In this document: positions 1 through 8,203 of the stretch, in pieces | Layout: each line of letters begins with the position of its first letter | Position numbering within the stretch: the stretch's first letter is position 1 | Assembly: GCF_014635665.1 (NCBI RefSeq) | Contig: NZ_BMDG01000003.1 | Span: 1 to 64,000 of the forward strand | DNA from: Isoptericola cucumis | GTDB lineage: Bacteria > Actinomycetota > Actinomycetes > Actinomycetales > Cellulomonadaceae | DNA: 64,000 nt | Direction: 5' to 3' | Made by a program: the position numbers and the translations under genes | The notes under the pieces: model-generated | What the model saw: only the letters and a program-made list of their open reading frames with translations | Database searches by the model: none | Told to the model about the DNA's origin: nothing

Positions 1-116
1 CAACGGGTTGTGCGAATAGCATGCACGCGTCCACTGTGCGGTTCCCGAGAAACGGGCACCACCCCTCACCACACCCCCACGGGTGTGCCAAGGGGTGCCT
101 GGATAACTCGATAAAG
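1..116 (+). other. 23S-5S rRNA spacer
   Basis: The sequence just before the 5S gene resembles the short spacer between 23S and 5S in actinobacterial rRNA operons. No open reading frame or tRNA is visible. The 23S 3' end should lie just left of the window. Confidence 0.6.
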
Positions 117-233
117 TTACGGCGGTCATAGCGAAGGGGAAACGCCCGGTCCCATCCCGAACCCGGAAGCTCAGCCCTTCAGCGCCGATGGTACTGCCCT
201 CGAGAGGGGGTGGGAGAGTAGGACGCCGCCGAA
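117..233 (+). rRNA. rrf: 5S ribosomal RNA
   Basis: The stretch opens with GTTACGGCGGTCATAGCG and contains the hallmark segment CCCGGTCCCATCCCGAACCC and a GGTGGGAGAGTAGGACG 3' portion. The two ends pair to form helix I. About 117 nt is the normal length for an actinobacterial 5S rRNA. It is the last gene of an rRNA operon whose 16S and 23S lie outside the window. The ends are placed by helix pairing and could be off by one or two bases. Confidence 0.95.
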
Positions 234-245
234 CACCCATTCACG

Positions 246-279
246 AAAGGCCCACCCCTGACCCCGGGGGTGGGCCTTT
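246..279 (+). terminator. Terminator of the rRNA operon
   Basis: AAAGGCCCACCCC at 246-258 pairs with GGGGGTGGGCCTTT at 266-279, a 13-bp stem ending in TTT. It lies 12 bases after the 5S gene. Confidence 0.85.
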
Positions 280-574
280 CGCATACCCGCACCCTTTCGC
301 ATACCGAGGACCCGCGCAGCTCCTCGCCCGCCACGTCGCCACACGTCCGCACCGTCGAAGAAGCGGTGCCGACACAGGCATGCGATCCCGCCAAGCCACC
401 CCGCAGCACGGCGGCGTCGAGCACGGTGGGAGCACCCGGTCGCGGTTCGCCTCCCGTCGAGGATCACGGGGCATTCTGGTGTCGTCGCGCGACCTGTGAG
501 CCTGGTTCGTGTCCGTGCGGGCGGGAGCGCGTGTGAGGGCCTCGTGAGGGTGCCCGCGAGGCGCCGACCGGCAC
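280..574. other. Intergenic region with no gene seen
   Basis: No reading frame here has a ribosome-binding site or a recognisable product. The only structure noted is a 13-bp direct repeat CCTTTCGCATACC at 275-287 and 293-305, the first copy overlapping the terminator. The region ends at the urate operon promoter. Confidence 0.6.
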
Positions 575-639
575 TTGACAGAGGTCCCGGGACCGGACGA
601 GACTGTCACGGAACGGAAACGCAGTTCCAGTAGGTGGAA
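575..639 (+). promoter_or_regulatory. Promoter and tandem operator of the urate operon
   Basis: A perfect -35 box TTGACA (575-580) is followed after 18 bp by GAGACT (599-604), a -10-like box. Directly downstream are two copies of a palindrome spaced 21 bp apart: TGTC-N7-GGAA (604-618, degenerate) and TTCC-N7-GGAA (625-639, exact). The same motif occurs before hyi, allE, the malic enzyme and aceB in this window. Placement over and just after the expected start site suggests repression. The likely binder is the IclR-family protein at 4333-5085, which is inference. Confidence 0.65.
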
Positions 640-658
640 GATGTGGGAGGATCGCTCG

Positions 659-1162
659 ATGACGAGTGGCGGGCTCGAGGCGTTCAACGCCGCGGATCGG
701 TCGACTGCCCAGGCGACGGTGATGTCGTGCGCCGCCGTCCGGCGGTGGGCGGACGACATCGTGGCCGGGCGCCCCTATGCGGACGTCGGTGCGGCGCTGG
801 CCGCGGCAGAGAGTGCCGCGGACCCCTGGACCGATGCCGAGATCGACGAGGCGCTCGCGCGGCATCCTCGCATCGGCGAGCAGCCGGTGGGCGACGACGC
901 GGACTCCGACCACTCCCGAAAGGAGCAGGCCGGGGTGGACACGTCGGACGCGTCGGTGGCGGGCCGGCTGCAGGTCGGCAACCGTAGGTACGAGGACCGG
1001 TTCGGCCACGTGTTCCTGATCAGGGCCGCCGGGCGGAGCGCAGAGGAGATCCTCCGCGTGCTCGAGGAGCGACTCCAGAACGACGCCGCCACCGAACGGC
1101 GGATCGCCGCCCAGCAGCTCCGCGAGATCGCGGTCCTCCGACTCGAGGGAGAGCTCTCATGA
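659..1162 (+). CDS. uraD: OHCU decarboxylase
   Basis: This 167-residue protein is 2-oxo-4-hydroxy-4-carboxy-5-ureidoimidazoline decarboxylase, the third enzyme of urate breakdown, which yields (S)-allantoin. The catalytic histidine lies in HPRIGE (residues 69-74). The FGHVFLIRAAGRS segment near residue 115 and the arginine-rich C-terminal helix are typical of UraD. The ATG at 659 was chosen because GGGAGG sits 10 bases upstream; an earlier in-frame start would place the operator inside the gene. Its stop overlaps the uraH start in ATGA, so the two are translationally coupled. It leads the operon uraD-uraH-urate oxidase-permease. Confidence 0.93.
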   Translation: MTSGGLEAFNAADRSTAQATVMSCAAVRRWADDIVAGRPYADVGAALAAAESAADPWTDAEIDEALARHPRIGEQPVGDDADSDHSRKEQAGVDTSDASVAGRLQVGNRRYEDRFGHVFLIRAAGRSAEEILRVLEERLQNDAATERRIAAQQLREIAVLRLEGELS

Positions 1163-1497
1163 CGTCCCACGTCACCACCCACGTCCTCGATGCCGTCTCG
1201 GGGCGCCCGGCGGAGGGCATCGACGTCGCCCTGTGGCGGGTGTCGGAGGAGTCGGCCGAGCGGCTGGCCGCCGCCAGGACGGACACCGACGGCCGGGTGC
1301 GCGACCTCGGGCCCGAGGAGCTGGCGCCGGGCACCTACCGCGTCACCTTCGCGACCGGTGCCTACTTCGCAGCTCGCGGCGTCGAGACCTTCTACCCGTC
1401 GGTCACCATCGACTTCTTCGTCGAGGCCGGCCGCGACCACTATCACGTGCCGTGCCTGCTCAGTCCGTTCGCGTACTCGACCTACCGGGGAAGCTGA
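1159..1497 (+). CDS. uraH: 5-hydroxyisourate hydrolase (transthyretin-like)
   Basis: This 112-residue protein hydrolyses 5-hydroxyisourate, the product of urate oxidase, to OHCU. It shows the transthyretin-related fold signature: THVLD with His8 near the N-terminus, an arginine in TDTDGRV, and the diagnostic YRGS C-terminus (residues 109-112) preceded by HYHVPCLLSPFAYST. Length is normal for a bacterial HIU hydrolase. It overlaps uraD by four bases and lies 120 bp before urate oxidase, matching the pathway order. Confidence 0.95.
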   Translation: MTSHVTTHVLDAVSGRPAEGIDVALWRVSEESAERLAAARTDTDGRVRDLGPEELAPGTYRVTFATGAYFAARGVETFYPSVTIDFFVEAGRDHYHVPCLLSPFAYSTYRGS

Positions 1498-1617
1498 CGC
1501 CGCACCCGACCTCGCGCGCCGCGGCACCGCTGCCGCGGCCGGCGCCCACCACGTACCGAGGCCGTCGTCGTCGACGACCCCAGGCACGGCGCACGATCTA
1601 TCAAAGGAGCTAGCAGG

Positions 1618-2562
1618 ATGACCGCCACCGCCACGGACGCACAGGCCACCACGGGCACGATCGTGCTGGGAGACAACCAGTACGGCAAGGCCGAGGTCCG
1701 CGTCATGAAGGTCGACCGCGACCAGCCGCGCCACCGGATCACCGAGCTCTCGGTGACGTCGCAGCTGCGGGGGGACTTCTCCGCCGCGCACATCGAGGGT
1801 GACCAGGGCAAGGTCGTCGCGACCGACACGCAGAAGAACACGATCTTCGGGCTCGCCAAGGACGGCATCCCCTCGCCCGAGGAGTTCGCGATCCGGCTCT
1901 CCGAGCACTTCACGTCGAGCTTCGACTGGGTGGCCGGCGGTCGCTGGGAGGTCAAGGAGTACACCTGGGAGCACATCCCGTCCTCGCGGACCACCCACGT
2001 CACGGACGGCGAGCACGACCACTCGTTCGTCAAGGGCGGCACCGAGACGCGTAACACCATCGTGCAGCGCGAGGGGGACGAGGTCTTCGTGGTGTCCGGG
2101 CTGGAGGACCTCAAGGTCCTCAAGTCGACGGGGTCGGAGTTCCACGGGTTCCCCCGGGACCGCTTCACCACCCTGCAGGAGACGACGGACCGCATCCTCG
2201 CGACGTCGGTGACCGCGCGGTGGCGCTACACGTCCCTGGACATCGACTTCAACGCCGTCTACGACGACGTGCGCCGGATCCTCCTGGAGACCTTCGCGGA
2301 CGTGCACTCGCTCGCTCTGCAGCAGACGCTGTACCAGATGGGCAAGCGGGTGCTCGAGGAGCACCCCGAGATCGGTGAGATCAAGTTCTCGATGCCGAAC
2401 CTGCACCACTTCCTCGTGGACTTCGAGCCGTTCGGGATGGAGAACCCCAACGAGGTCTTCTACGTCGCCGACCGGCCGTACGGGAAGATCGAGGGGGAGG
2501 TGAAGCGCGAGGGCGCCGCGTCGGAGCCGCGCGCCTGGGCGACCGTGACCGGATTCTGCTGA
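1618..2562 (+). CDS. pucL: Urate oxidase (cofactor-free uricase)
   Basis: This 314-residue T-fold enzyme oxidises urate with O2 to 5-hydroxyisourate and H2O2 without a cofactor. The conserved lysine is K24 in YGKAEVRV, the substrate-binding Thr-Asp pair is T69-D70 in VATDTQKNTIF, and the C-terminal histidine lies in PNLHHF (H263 region). The family block TTLQETTDRILATSVTARW follows residue 184. The start is supported by AAGGAG ten bases upstream. H2O2 made here may explain the thiol peroxidase gene at 14638 in the same region; that link is inference. Confidence 0.96.
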   Translation: MTATATDAQATTGTIVLGDNQYGKAEVRVMKVDRDQPRHRITELSVTSQLRGDFSAAHIEGDQGKVVATDTQKNTIFGLAKDGIPSPEEFAIRLSEHFTSSFDWVAGGRWEVKEYTWEHIPSSRTTHVTDGEHDHSFVKGGTETRNTIVQREGDEVFVVSGLEDLKVLKSTGSEFHGFPRDRFTTLQETTDRILATSVTARWRYTSLDIDFNAVYDDVRRILLETFADVHSLALQQTLYQMGKRVLEEHPEIGEIKFSMPNLHHFLVDFEPFGMENPNEVFYVADRPYGKIEGEVKREGAASEPRAWATVTGFC

Positions 2563-2596
2563 GCCCCGCCCGCCGTCGGTCCGAAGGAGCATCGAC

Positions 2597-4273
2597 ATGA
2601 CGACCACCACGACGCAGGCGAGCCCGGCGACCGCGACGGCCGAACGTCCCGAGGACGAGCGGTACCCGGTCGGCAAGACCTTCCTCTACGGCCTGCAGCA
2701 CATCATGACGATGTACGGAGGCGTCATCGCGCCCCCGATCATCGTCGGCCAGGCCGCCGGCCTGAACGGGACGGAGATCGGCATCCTGGTGTCGGCCGCG
2801 CTGCTCGTCAGCGGTGTGGCGACGGCGCTGCAGACGCTGGGCCTGCCGTTCTTCGGCTCGCGCTTGCCGCTCGTCCAGGGCATCTCCTTCGCCACGGTCT
2901 CGACCATGGTGGCGGTCGCGAGCGGGGACGGCGGCCTGCCCGCGGTCTTCGGCTCCATCCTCGTCGCCGGGGCGATCGGCCTGGCGATCACGCCGTTCTT
3001 CGCCCGGATCGTGCGCTACTTCCCGCCGGTGGTGACCGGCACGATCATCACCGTCATCGGGATCTCGCTGCTGCCCACGGCGGCCGGTTGGATGATGGGC
3101 GGGGACGAGGAGGCCGCCGACTGGGGCTCGGTGCCCAACGTCATGCTCGCGCTCGGCACGCTCGTGGTGGTGCTGCTGCTCAGCAGGTTCCTGCAGGGCA
3201 CCATCTCGCGGCTGTCGATCCTGTTCGGACTGGTCATCGGCACCGTCGTCGCGCTGCCGCTGGGGATGGCGGACTTCTCGGAGGTCGGGTCCGGCGCGAG
3301 CTTCGCGCTGCCGCAGCTGTTCGCGTTCGGGCCGCCCGTCTTCCAGGTCGGTGCCATCATCTCGATGACCATCGTGATCCTCGTCATCATGACGGAGACC
3401 ACGGCGGACCTGGTGGCGATCGGCGAGGTGCTCGACACCGAGGTGGACGAGCGCCGGGTCGCGGACGGGCTCCGCGCCGACATGGCGGCGACGGTCCTGG
3501 CGCCCCTGGTGAACTCGTTCCCGGCGTCCGCGTTCGCCCAGAACGTGGGCCTGGTCGCGATCACGGGGATCAAGTCGCGGTTCGCCGTCGCGGCGGGCGG
3601 CTCGGTCCTCTTCGTGCTGGGGCTGTTCCCGGTGCTCGGCCGGGTCGTCGCCGCGATCCCCGAGCCGGTGCTCGGCGGCGCCGGCATCGTGCTGTTCGGA
3701 TCGGTCGCGGTCTCGGGCATCCGCACGCTGTCGCGCGTCGAGTACGAGGGCAACCTGAACCTCACCCTCGTCGCCGTCGCGATCGGCTTCGGGATCATCC
3801 CGATCGCCGTGCCCGACTTCTACGACCAGTTCCCGGTGTGGGTGGGGATGATCTTCCACTCGGGGATCGCTGCGGCGGCGGTCGTCGCCGTGCTCCTCAA
3901 CCTGGTGTTCAACGAGCTCCGGTGGGGCCGCAGGCGCGACCCCTCGGTGTTCACGGCGGGCTCGTCGGCCCGGCTCGTCGTCACCGAGGAGCAGGAGCAG
4001 CGGCGGCACGAGTACTTCGAGCGCCTGGACCTCGAGCGGCAGGCGGAGCGCCGGGCGCGCCTCAACGCGGACGTCCGCGCCCGGGTGCGCCACGGCCACG
4101 GACGGCGTTCGGGCTGCGTGTCGGCGATCGACCTGGACGCCGACGGGGTGCCTGACGTGCTGCAGGTCCGGGACGGTGCGCGTGCTGCCGTCGGTGCGCC
4201 GCGCAGGGACGCCACGGCGTCCGAGGAGCACCCGGTGCTCCTTGGTGCGGGTGCCGGAGCGAAGGACGCGTGA
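2597..4273 (+). CDS. NCS2-family urate/xanthine permease
   Basis: This is a nucleobase:cation symporter of the NCS2 (uracil-xanthine permease) family, placed last in the urate operon, so urate or xanthine is the likely substrate. It begins with the TM1 block GLQHIMTMYGG, has ETTADLVAIGEV near residue 267 (substrate-binding acidic residue in TM8), and the NCS2 signature QNVGLVAITG near residue 315. About 12-14 hydrophobic segments are visible up to roughly residue 440. The last ~115 residues form a charged hydrophilic tail rich in Arg, Glu and Asp, longer than usual for the family (about 430-480 residues). The ribosome site AAGGAG precedes the ATG. Confidence 0.92.
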   Translation: MTTTTTQASPATATAERPEDERYPVGKTFLYGLQHIMTMYGGVIAPPIIVGQAAGLNGTEIGILVSAALLVSGVATALQTLGLPFFGSRLPLVQGISFATVSTMVAVASGDGGLPAVFGSILVAGAIGLAITPFFARIVRYFPPVVTGTIITVIGISLLPTAAGWMMGGDEEAADWGSVPNVMLALGTLVVVLLLSRFLQGTISRLSILFGLVIGTVVALPLGMADFSEVGSGASFALPQLFAFGPPVFQVGAIISMTIVILVIMTETTADLVAIGEVLDTEVDERRVADGLRADMAATVLAPLVNSFPASAFAQNVGLVAITGIKSRFAVAAGGSVLFVLGLFPVLGRVVAAIPEPVLGGAGIVLFGSVAVSGIRTLSRVEYEGNLNLTLVAVAIGFGIIPIAVPDFYDQFPVWVGMIFHSGIAAAAVVAVLLNLVFNELRWGRRRDPSVFTAGSSARLVVTEEQEQRRHEYFERLDLERQAERRARLNADVRARVRHGHGRRSGCVSAIDLDADGVPDVLQVRDGARAAVGAPRRDATASEEHPVLLGAGAGAKDA

Positions 4274-4292
4274 CCAGGGGGACCTGTGCCGG

Positions 4293-4327
4293 GGGCCGGG
4301 GCGGCGGGAGGACCGCCGCCCCGGCCC
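4293..4327. terminator. Bidirectional hairpin between permease and regulator
   Basis: A perfect 15-bp inverted repeat, 4293-4307 with 4313-4327 and a 5-base loop, sits between the stop codons of two converging genes. It has no T-tract, as is usual in this genome. Confidence 0.75.
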
Positions 4328-4332
4328 GGGCG

Positions 4333-5085
4333 TCAGCCCGCGGAGAGCAGCTCGGTCGAGATCGCCCGCGCCGCGTCCTGCAGGAGCGGGAGCGCGCGCT
4401 CACCGAACTCGTAGGTGACGCGGGCGGCCGGCCCGGAGACGGACAGGGCGGTCGGCGTCGGTGCCCCCTCGACCGGGACGGCGAAGCAGCGCACCCCGAT
4501 CTCCTGCTCGCCGTCGTCCACCGCGTGGCCCTGCTCGCGGATCTTGGCCATCTCCGCCAGGAGGTCGTCGACGTTCGTGATGGACAGGTCGGTGGCGGGC
4601 GGCATCCCGACGCGGCCCACGATCTCGCGGACCGTGGTGTCGGGGAGCTCGGAGAGCACCATCTTGCCGACGCCGGTGCAGTGGCAGTACACGCGGCGCC
4701 CGACCTCGGTGAACATCCGCATCGAGTGGGACGACGCCGCCTGCGCGACGTAGACGACCATGTCGCGGTCGATCATCGCGAGGTTGGCGGTCTCGCCGAG
4801 CTCGCGCGCCAGCCGCTCGAGGTGCGGGCGGGCGCTCGCGCCGAGCTGGCGCCCGGCGCTCTCGCCGAGACGGATGAGGCGGGGCCCGAGCGTGTACCGG
4901 CGGGAGGGCAGCTGGCGCGCGTACCCGCGCACGACCAGCGTCCGCATGAGCCGGTGGATCGTCGGCAGCGGCAGCTCCGCAGCCGCGGCGAGCTCGCTCA
5001 GGCCGGCGTCACCGCCGAGGTCCGTCATGATCTCGAGCAGGTCGATCGCCCGGTCCACGGACTGGACGCTCGGGCCGTTCGCCAT
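4333..5085 (-). CDS. allR: IclR-family regulator of allantoin/glyoxylate genes (AllR-like)
   Basis: A DNA-binding repressor-type protein of about 250 residues. The winged helix-turn-helix is at the N-terminus (SVDRAIDLLEIM, then LPLPTIHRLMRTLVVRGYARQ). The IclR effector-binding domain follows, with HSMRMFTEVGRRVYCHCTGVGKM and the closing segment ALSVSGPAARV. I chose the ATG at 5085 over one six bases upstream because the purine-rich GAAGGGGG then has normal spacing. It is divergent from the malic enzyme and flanked by urate and glyoxylate genes, so control by allantoin or glyoxylate is likely. It is the obvious candidate binder for the TTCC-N7-GGAA sites found in five promoters here. The effector and the name are inference. 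Confidence 0.85.
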   Translation of the reverse strand: MANGPSVQSVDRAIDLLEIMTDLGGDAGLSELAAAAELPLPTIHRLMRTLVVRGYARQLPSRRYTLGPRLIRLGESAGRQLGASARPHLERLARELGETANLAMIDRDMVVYVAQAASSHSMRMFTEVGRRVYCHCTGVGKMVLSELPDTTVREIVGRVGMPPATDLSITNVDDLLAEMAKIREQGHAVDDGEQEIGVRCFAVPVEGAPTPTALSVSGPAARVTYEFGERALPLLQDAARAISTELLSAG

Positions 5086-5198
5086 GGTCATGCCCCCTTC
5101 AGCGCGTGCCGGCCGCGACGCCGGCCACCCACAGGTCGATGTCCGTGATCAGCGGTACCGATCAGCGGGGGAGCCGCGACCGGCTCCCAGAAGCATCT

Positions 5199-5213
5199 TT
5201 CCACATCTCGAAA
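5199..5213 (+). promoter_or_regulatory. Operator copy before the malic enzyme
   Basis: TTCC-N7-GAAA lies in the divergent region between the IclR gene and the malic enzyme. It differs from the exact motif by one base and is identical in half-sites to the second site before hyi. It could control both genes. No clear -35/-10 pair was recognised. Confidence 0.45.
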
Positions 5214-5249
5214 CTGACTGTCAGCAGATCCCCGAAAGGACACCCGGAC

Positions 5250-6743
5250 ATGGCGATGCCCAGCCCGAGCTACACGATCACCCTGCGCGTCGAGGCGCCG
5301 GCGACCCAGCGTGCGACGAGCGAGATCGTCCACGAGGTCGCGACCGCCGGAGCGTCGGTCATGGGCGTCGACATCGCCCAGTCGCACGCCGACGTGATCG
5401 TCGTCGACGTCACGTGCGACACCGTCGACGCGGAGCACGGCGAGCGCATCGTCGAGGCGCTCGACGCCCTCGACGGGGTGCGCGTGCTGAAGATGTCGGA
5501 CTCGACCTTCCTCATGCACCTCGGCGGGAAGATCTCGGTCACGCCCAAGGTGCCGCTCAAGACCCGCCGCGACCTCTCCCGGGCCTACACGCCGGGTGTC
5601 GCGCGGGTCTGCACGGCGATCGCGAACCGCAAGGAGGACGCCCGGCGCCTGACGATCAAGCGCAACACGGTCGCGGTCGTCACCGACGGCACGGCCGTGC
5701 TCGGACTCGGCGACATCGGCCCCGAAGCCGCCATGCCGGTGATGGAGGGCAAGGCGGCGCTGTTCAAGCAGTTCGCCGACGTCGACGCCTGGCCGCTCGC
5801 GCTGGACACCACCGACACCGAGGAGATCATCCGCACGGTCAAGGCGATCGCCCCGGGCTTCGGGGGCGTGAACCTCGAGGACATCTCCGCACCGCGGTGC
5901 TTCGAGATCGAGCGACGCCTGCGCGAGGAGCTGGACATCCCCGTCTTCCACGACGACCAGCACGGCACGGCGATCGTCGTGCTGGCCGCGCTGATCAACG
6001 CCCTCAAGGTCACGGGCAAGAAGATCGGGGACGTGCGGATCGTCGTGTCGGGCGTCGGCGCGGCCGGCTCGGCGATCATCCGCCTGCTGCTCGCCCAGGG
6101 CGCGCGGGACATCATCGGCTGCGACCGCCACGGGGCGCTCACGACGTCGTCGGCGGCCGGCGACGCCAGCCGCACGTGGATCGTCGAGAACACCAACCCG
6201 TCCGAGGCCGCCGGCTCGCTCCAGGAGGTGCTCGTGGGCGCCGACGTCTTCGTCGGGGTCTCGGCCGGCAACATCCTCACGGGTGCCGACGTGGCCAGGA
6301 TGAACGACGGGGCGATCGTCTTCGCGCTGGCGAACCCCACGCCGGAGGTCGACCCGATCGCGGCGGGGGAGACGGCGGCCGTCGTGGCGACGGGCCGCAG
6401 CGACTACCCCAACCAGATCAACAACGTGCTGGCGTTCCCGGGCCTGTTCCGCGGGCTGCTCGACGCGGGCGCCACCCAGATCACCGACGAGATGCTGCGT
6501 GTCGCGGCCGTGGCGATCGCGTCGGTCGTCGGGGACGAGGAGCTGAACCCCGCGTTCATCATCCCGGGCGTCTTCGACCACCGGGTGGCCGAGGCCGTCG
6601 CCGAGGCGGTGCGCGTCGAGGGGATCAAGGAGACGCCCGCGTCCACGGCACGCGCCGAGGACGCCGAGCACCTGGCCGAGCACCTCGGGCGCGCCCTGCA
6701 GACCGGGTCCGCCTCGGGCGCCGCGACGGGGACCGCGCGATGA
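5250..6743 (+). CDS. NAD(P)-dependent malic enzyme with N-terminal ACT domain
   Basis: Converts malate to pyruvate and CO2 with reduction of NAD(P). Residues 1-85 form an ACT-type regulatory domain (TITLRVEAPATQRATSEIV). The malic N-domain follows with YTPGVA (Y113) and MEGKAALFK (K168/K173). Metal ligands lie in NLEDISAPRCFEIE and FHDDQHGTA, and the Rossmann loop is GVGAAGSA. At 497 residues it matches actinobacterial ACT-containing malic enzymes. The start at 5250 is supported by AAAGGA. Its stop overlaps the next gene in ATGA. Neighbouring malate synthase makes malate from glyoxylate, so this enzyme could complete a glyoxylate-to-pyruvate route. Cofactor preference cannot be read. Confidence 0.9.
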   Translation: MAMPSPSYTITLRVEAPATQRATSEIVHEVATAGASVMGVDIAQSHADVIVVDVTCDTVDAEHGERIVEALDALDGVRVLKMSDSTFLMHLGGKISVTPKVPLKTRRDLSRAYTPGVARVCTAIANRKEDARRLTIKRNTVAVVTDGTAVLGLGDIGPEAAMPVMEGKAALFKQFADVDAWPLALDTTDTEEIIRTVKAIAPGFGGVNLEDISAPRCFEIERRLREELDIPVFHDDQHGTAIVVLAALINALKVTGKKIGDVRIVVSGVGAAGSAIIRLLLAQGARDIIGCDRHGALTTSSAAGDASRTWIVENTNPSEAAGSLQEVLVGADVFVGVSAGNILTGADVARMNDGAIVFALANPTPEVDPIAAGETAAVVATGRSDYPNQINNVLAFPGLFRGLLDAGATQITDEMLRVAAVAIASVVGDEELNPAFIIPGVFDHRVAEAVAEAVRVEGIKETPASTARAEDAEHLAEHLGRALQTGSASGAATGTAR

Positions 6744-8029
6744 GCGACTCTCTCGACACGTCCCTCGACGCTTCCCTCGACACGTCCCTCGACCAGGCGA
6801 CCCTCGACGACGTCGAACGACGACTCGCGGCGCACGACCGGCACCTGGAGGAGGCGTACCCCGGCGACGACGGCACGCGCCAGCCGGTGCACACCGTCTA
6901 CGTCCCCGCGCACCGCTACACGGCCGGCCTCGCCGAGGAGTGGGGCGCCCAGGCGCGCAAGGCGCTCGCGGCACAGGGCGTCGGCGCGCTGCTGGACGCT
7001 GCAGCGGTCCGGGCCGACCTGCGCGACGACGTCGCGGCGCGGGTGGAGGCGAAGCTGGCTGCGGAGCCGATCGAGGACCTGCGCATCGACCTGGAGGACG
7101 GGTACGGCGACCATCCGGACGCCGACGAGGACGCCGTCACCGTCGCGGCGGCGCGGGCCCTGCGCACCGAGCTCGACGACGGTCGCGCGACCCCGTTCGT
7201 CGGGATCCGGTTCAAGTGCTTCGAGAAGCCCACCCGGGCCCGCGGGCTGCGCACGCTCGACCTGTTCCTGAGCACGCTGGCGCGATCGGGCGACCTCCCG
7301 GAGGGTCTCGTCGTCACGCTGCCCAAGGTCACTGCCGTGGCCCAGGTCGAGGCGATGGTCGCGGTCTGCGAGCGGATCGAGCGGGCGACGGGCCTGCCCG
7401 GCCGGCGGCTGCGCTTCGAGGTCCAGGTCGAGACGCCGCAGTCGATCCTGGACGCCGCGGGGACGGCGACGGTGGCACGGATGATCCATGCCGGCGACGG
7501 CCGGGTGAGCGGCCTCCACTACGGCACCTACGACTACTCGGCGTCGCTCGGCATCGCGGCCGCCTACCAGTCGATGGAGCACCCCGCGGCCGACCTCGCC
7601 AAGGAGGTCATGCAGCTCGCGGCCGCCGGGACGGGCGTGCGCCTGTCCGACGGCTCGACGAACGTGCTTCCGGTGGGTGACGACGCGCAGGTGCGCGCGG
7701 CGTGGCGCAACCACGGCCGGCTGGTGCGCCGGTCGCTCGAGCGCGGTTTCTACCAGGGATGGGACCTGCACCCCGCGCAGCTGCCGAGCCGCTTCGCGGC
7801 GACGTACGCGTTCTACCGGGACGGGTTCGAGCCGGCCGCGCGGCGCCTGCACGACTACGTGAACCAGGTCTCGGGCGCCGTCCTCGACGAGCCGGCCACC
7901 GCCCGGGCCCTCGCGTGGTACCTCAAGCGCGGGCTCGACTGCGGCGCCCTGGGGGCCGACGAGCTCACCGGTGCGACGGGGCTGACGCCCGCCGAGCTCA
8001 CCGCGATGGTGGTGCCGTCCGCGGACTGA
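6740..8029 (+). CDS. Citrate-lyase-beta/HpcH-like aldolase family protein of unknown substrate (DUF6986-like)
   Basis: A 429-residue TIM-barrel protein related to HpcH/HpaI aldolases and citrate lyase beta subunits. Visible motifs: RIDLEDGYG (D117, E119, D120), VGIRFKCFEKPTRARG, a LPKV strand (K196), FEVQVETPQSI (E231, the usual metal ligand position), LHYGTYDYSASLGI and GWDLHPAQLPSRF. This family carries loose names in databases, including aldolase and phosphoenolpyruvate kinase; I do not trust any of them. It is coupled to the malic enzyme by a four-base overlap and sits among glyoxylate genes, so C-C bond chemistry on glyoxylate, malate or a ureido acid is plausible but unproven. The N-terminus is a low-complexity SLDT repeat. 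Confidence 0.75.
   Translation: MSDSLDTSLDASLDTSLDQATLDDVERRLAAHDRHLEEAYPGDDGTRQPVHTVYVPAHRYTAGLAEEWGAQARKALAAQGVGALLDAAAVRADLRDDVAARVEAKLAAEPIEDLRIDLEDGYGDHPDADEDAVTVAAARALRTELDDGRATPFVGIRFKCFEKPTRARGLRTLDLFLSTLARSGDLPEGLVVTLPKVTAVAQVEAMVAVCERIERATGLPGRRLRFEVQVETPQSILDAAGTATVARMIHAGDGRVSGLHYGTYDYSASLGIAAAYQSMEHPAADLAKEVMQLAAAGTGVRLSDGSTNVLPVGDDAQVRAAWRNHGRLVRRSLERGFYQGWDLHPAQLPSRFAATYAFYRDGFEPAARRLHDYVNQVSGAVLDEPATARALAWYLKRGLDCGALGADELTGATGLTPAELTAMVVPSAD
6752..6793 (+). repeat. 12-bp tandem repeat in the aldolase N-terminus
   Basis: CTCGACACGTCC occurs at 6752-6763 and 6776-6787 with a variant between them (6764-6775) and a partial copy after. It encodes SLDT-like units just after the start codon and is likely to vary in copy number. 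Confidence 0.8.
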
Positions 8030-8066
8030 GCTCCGCGGCGGGGACATCCGTGCTGATGGCAGGCCC

Positions 8067-8107
8067 ACGACGGCCCGGCAGGAGGACACCTCCTGCCGGG
8101 CCGTCGT
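8067..8107 (+). terminator. Terminator after the malic enzyme-aldolase operon
   Basis: A perfect 19-bp inverted repeat (8067-8085 with 8089-8107) with a three-base loop lies 37 bases after the aldolase stop codon. It is one of the strongest hairpins in the window. Confidence 0.85.
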
Positions 8108-8127
8108 CGTGTCGGCGCCCGGAGGGG

Positions 8128-8192
8128 TTGACCGTGCGGACCGAGCCGCGTAGCGTTTCCACCACAAGGAACAGAACTTCCAGATTGCGAAA
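8128..8192 (+). promoter_or_regulatory. Promoter and tandem operator of the glyoxylate operon
   Basis: TTGACC (8128-8133) and TAGCGT (8151-8156) are 17 bp apart and form a good -35/-10 pair. Two operator copies follow at once: TTCC-N7-GGAA (8157-8171) and TTCC-N7-GAAA (8178-8192), exactly 21 bp (two helical turns) apart. Sites would cover the transcription start near 8163, consistent with repression. Confidence 0.75.
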
Positions 8193-8203
8193 GCGAGTCA
8201 GCG

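Noticed and set aside
2381-4231. Long open frame on the minus strand across the permease gene
   Set aside because: It is antisense to a clear NCS2 permease, is made of Arg/Asp/His-rich low-complexity sequence, and reflects the lack of stop codons in very GC-rich DNA. Dozens of similar long antisense frames across the window were dropped for the same reason.
5086-5091. ATG two codons upstream of the chosen IclR start
   Set aside because: It would leave only one or two bases after the purine-rich ribosome site; the ATG at 5085 has normal spacing.
4760-8029. One 1089-codon frame spanning the malic enzyme and the aldolase
   Set aside because: Only its last 429 codons encode a real protein; the front part is out of frame with the malic enzyme and reads as Arg-rich filler.
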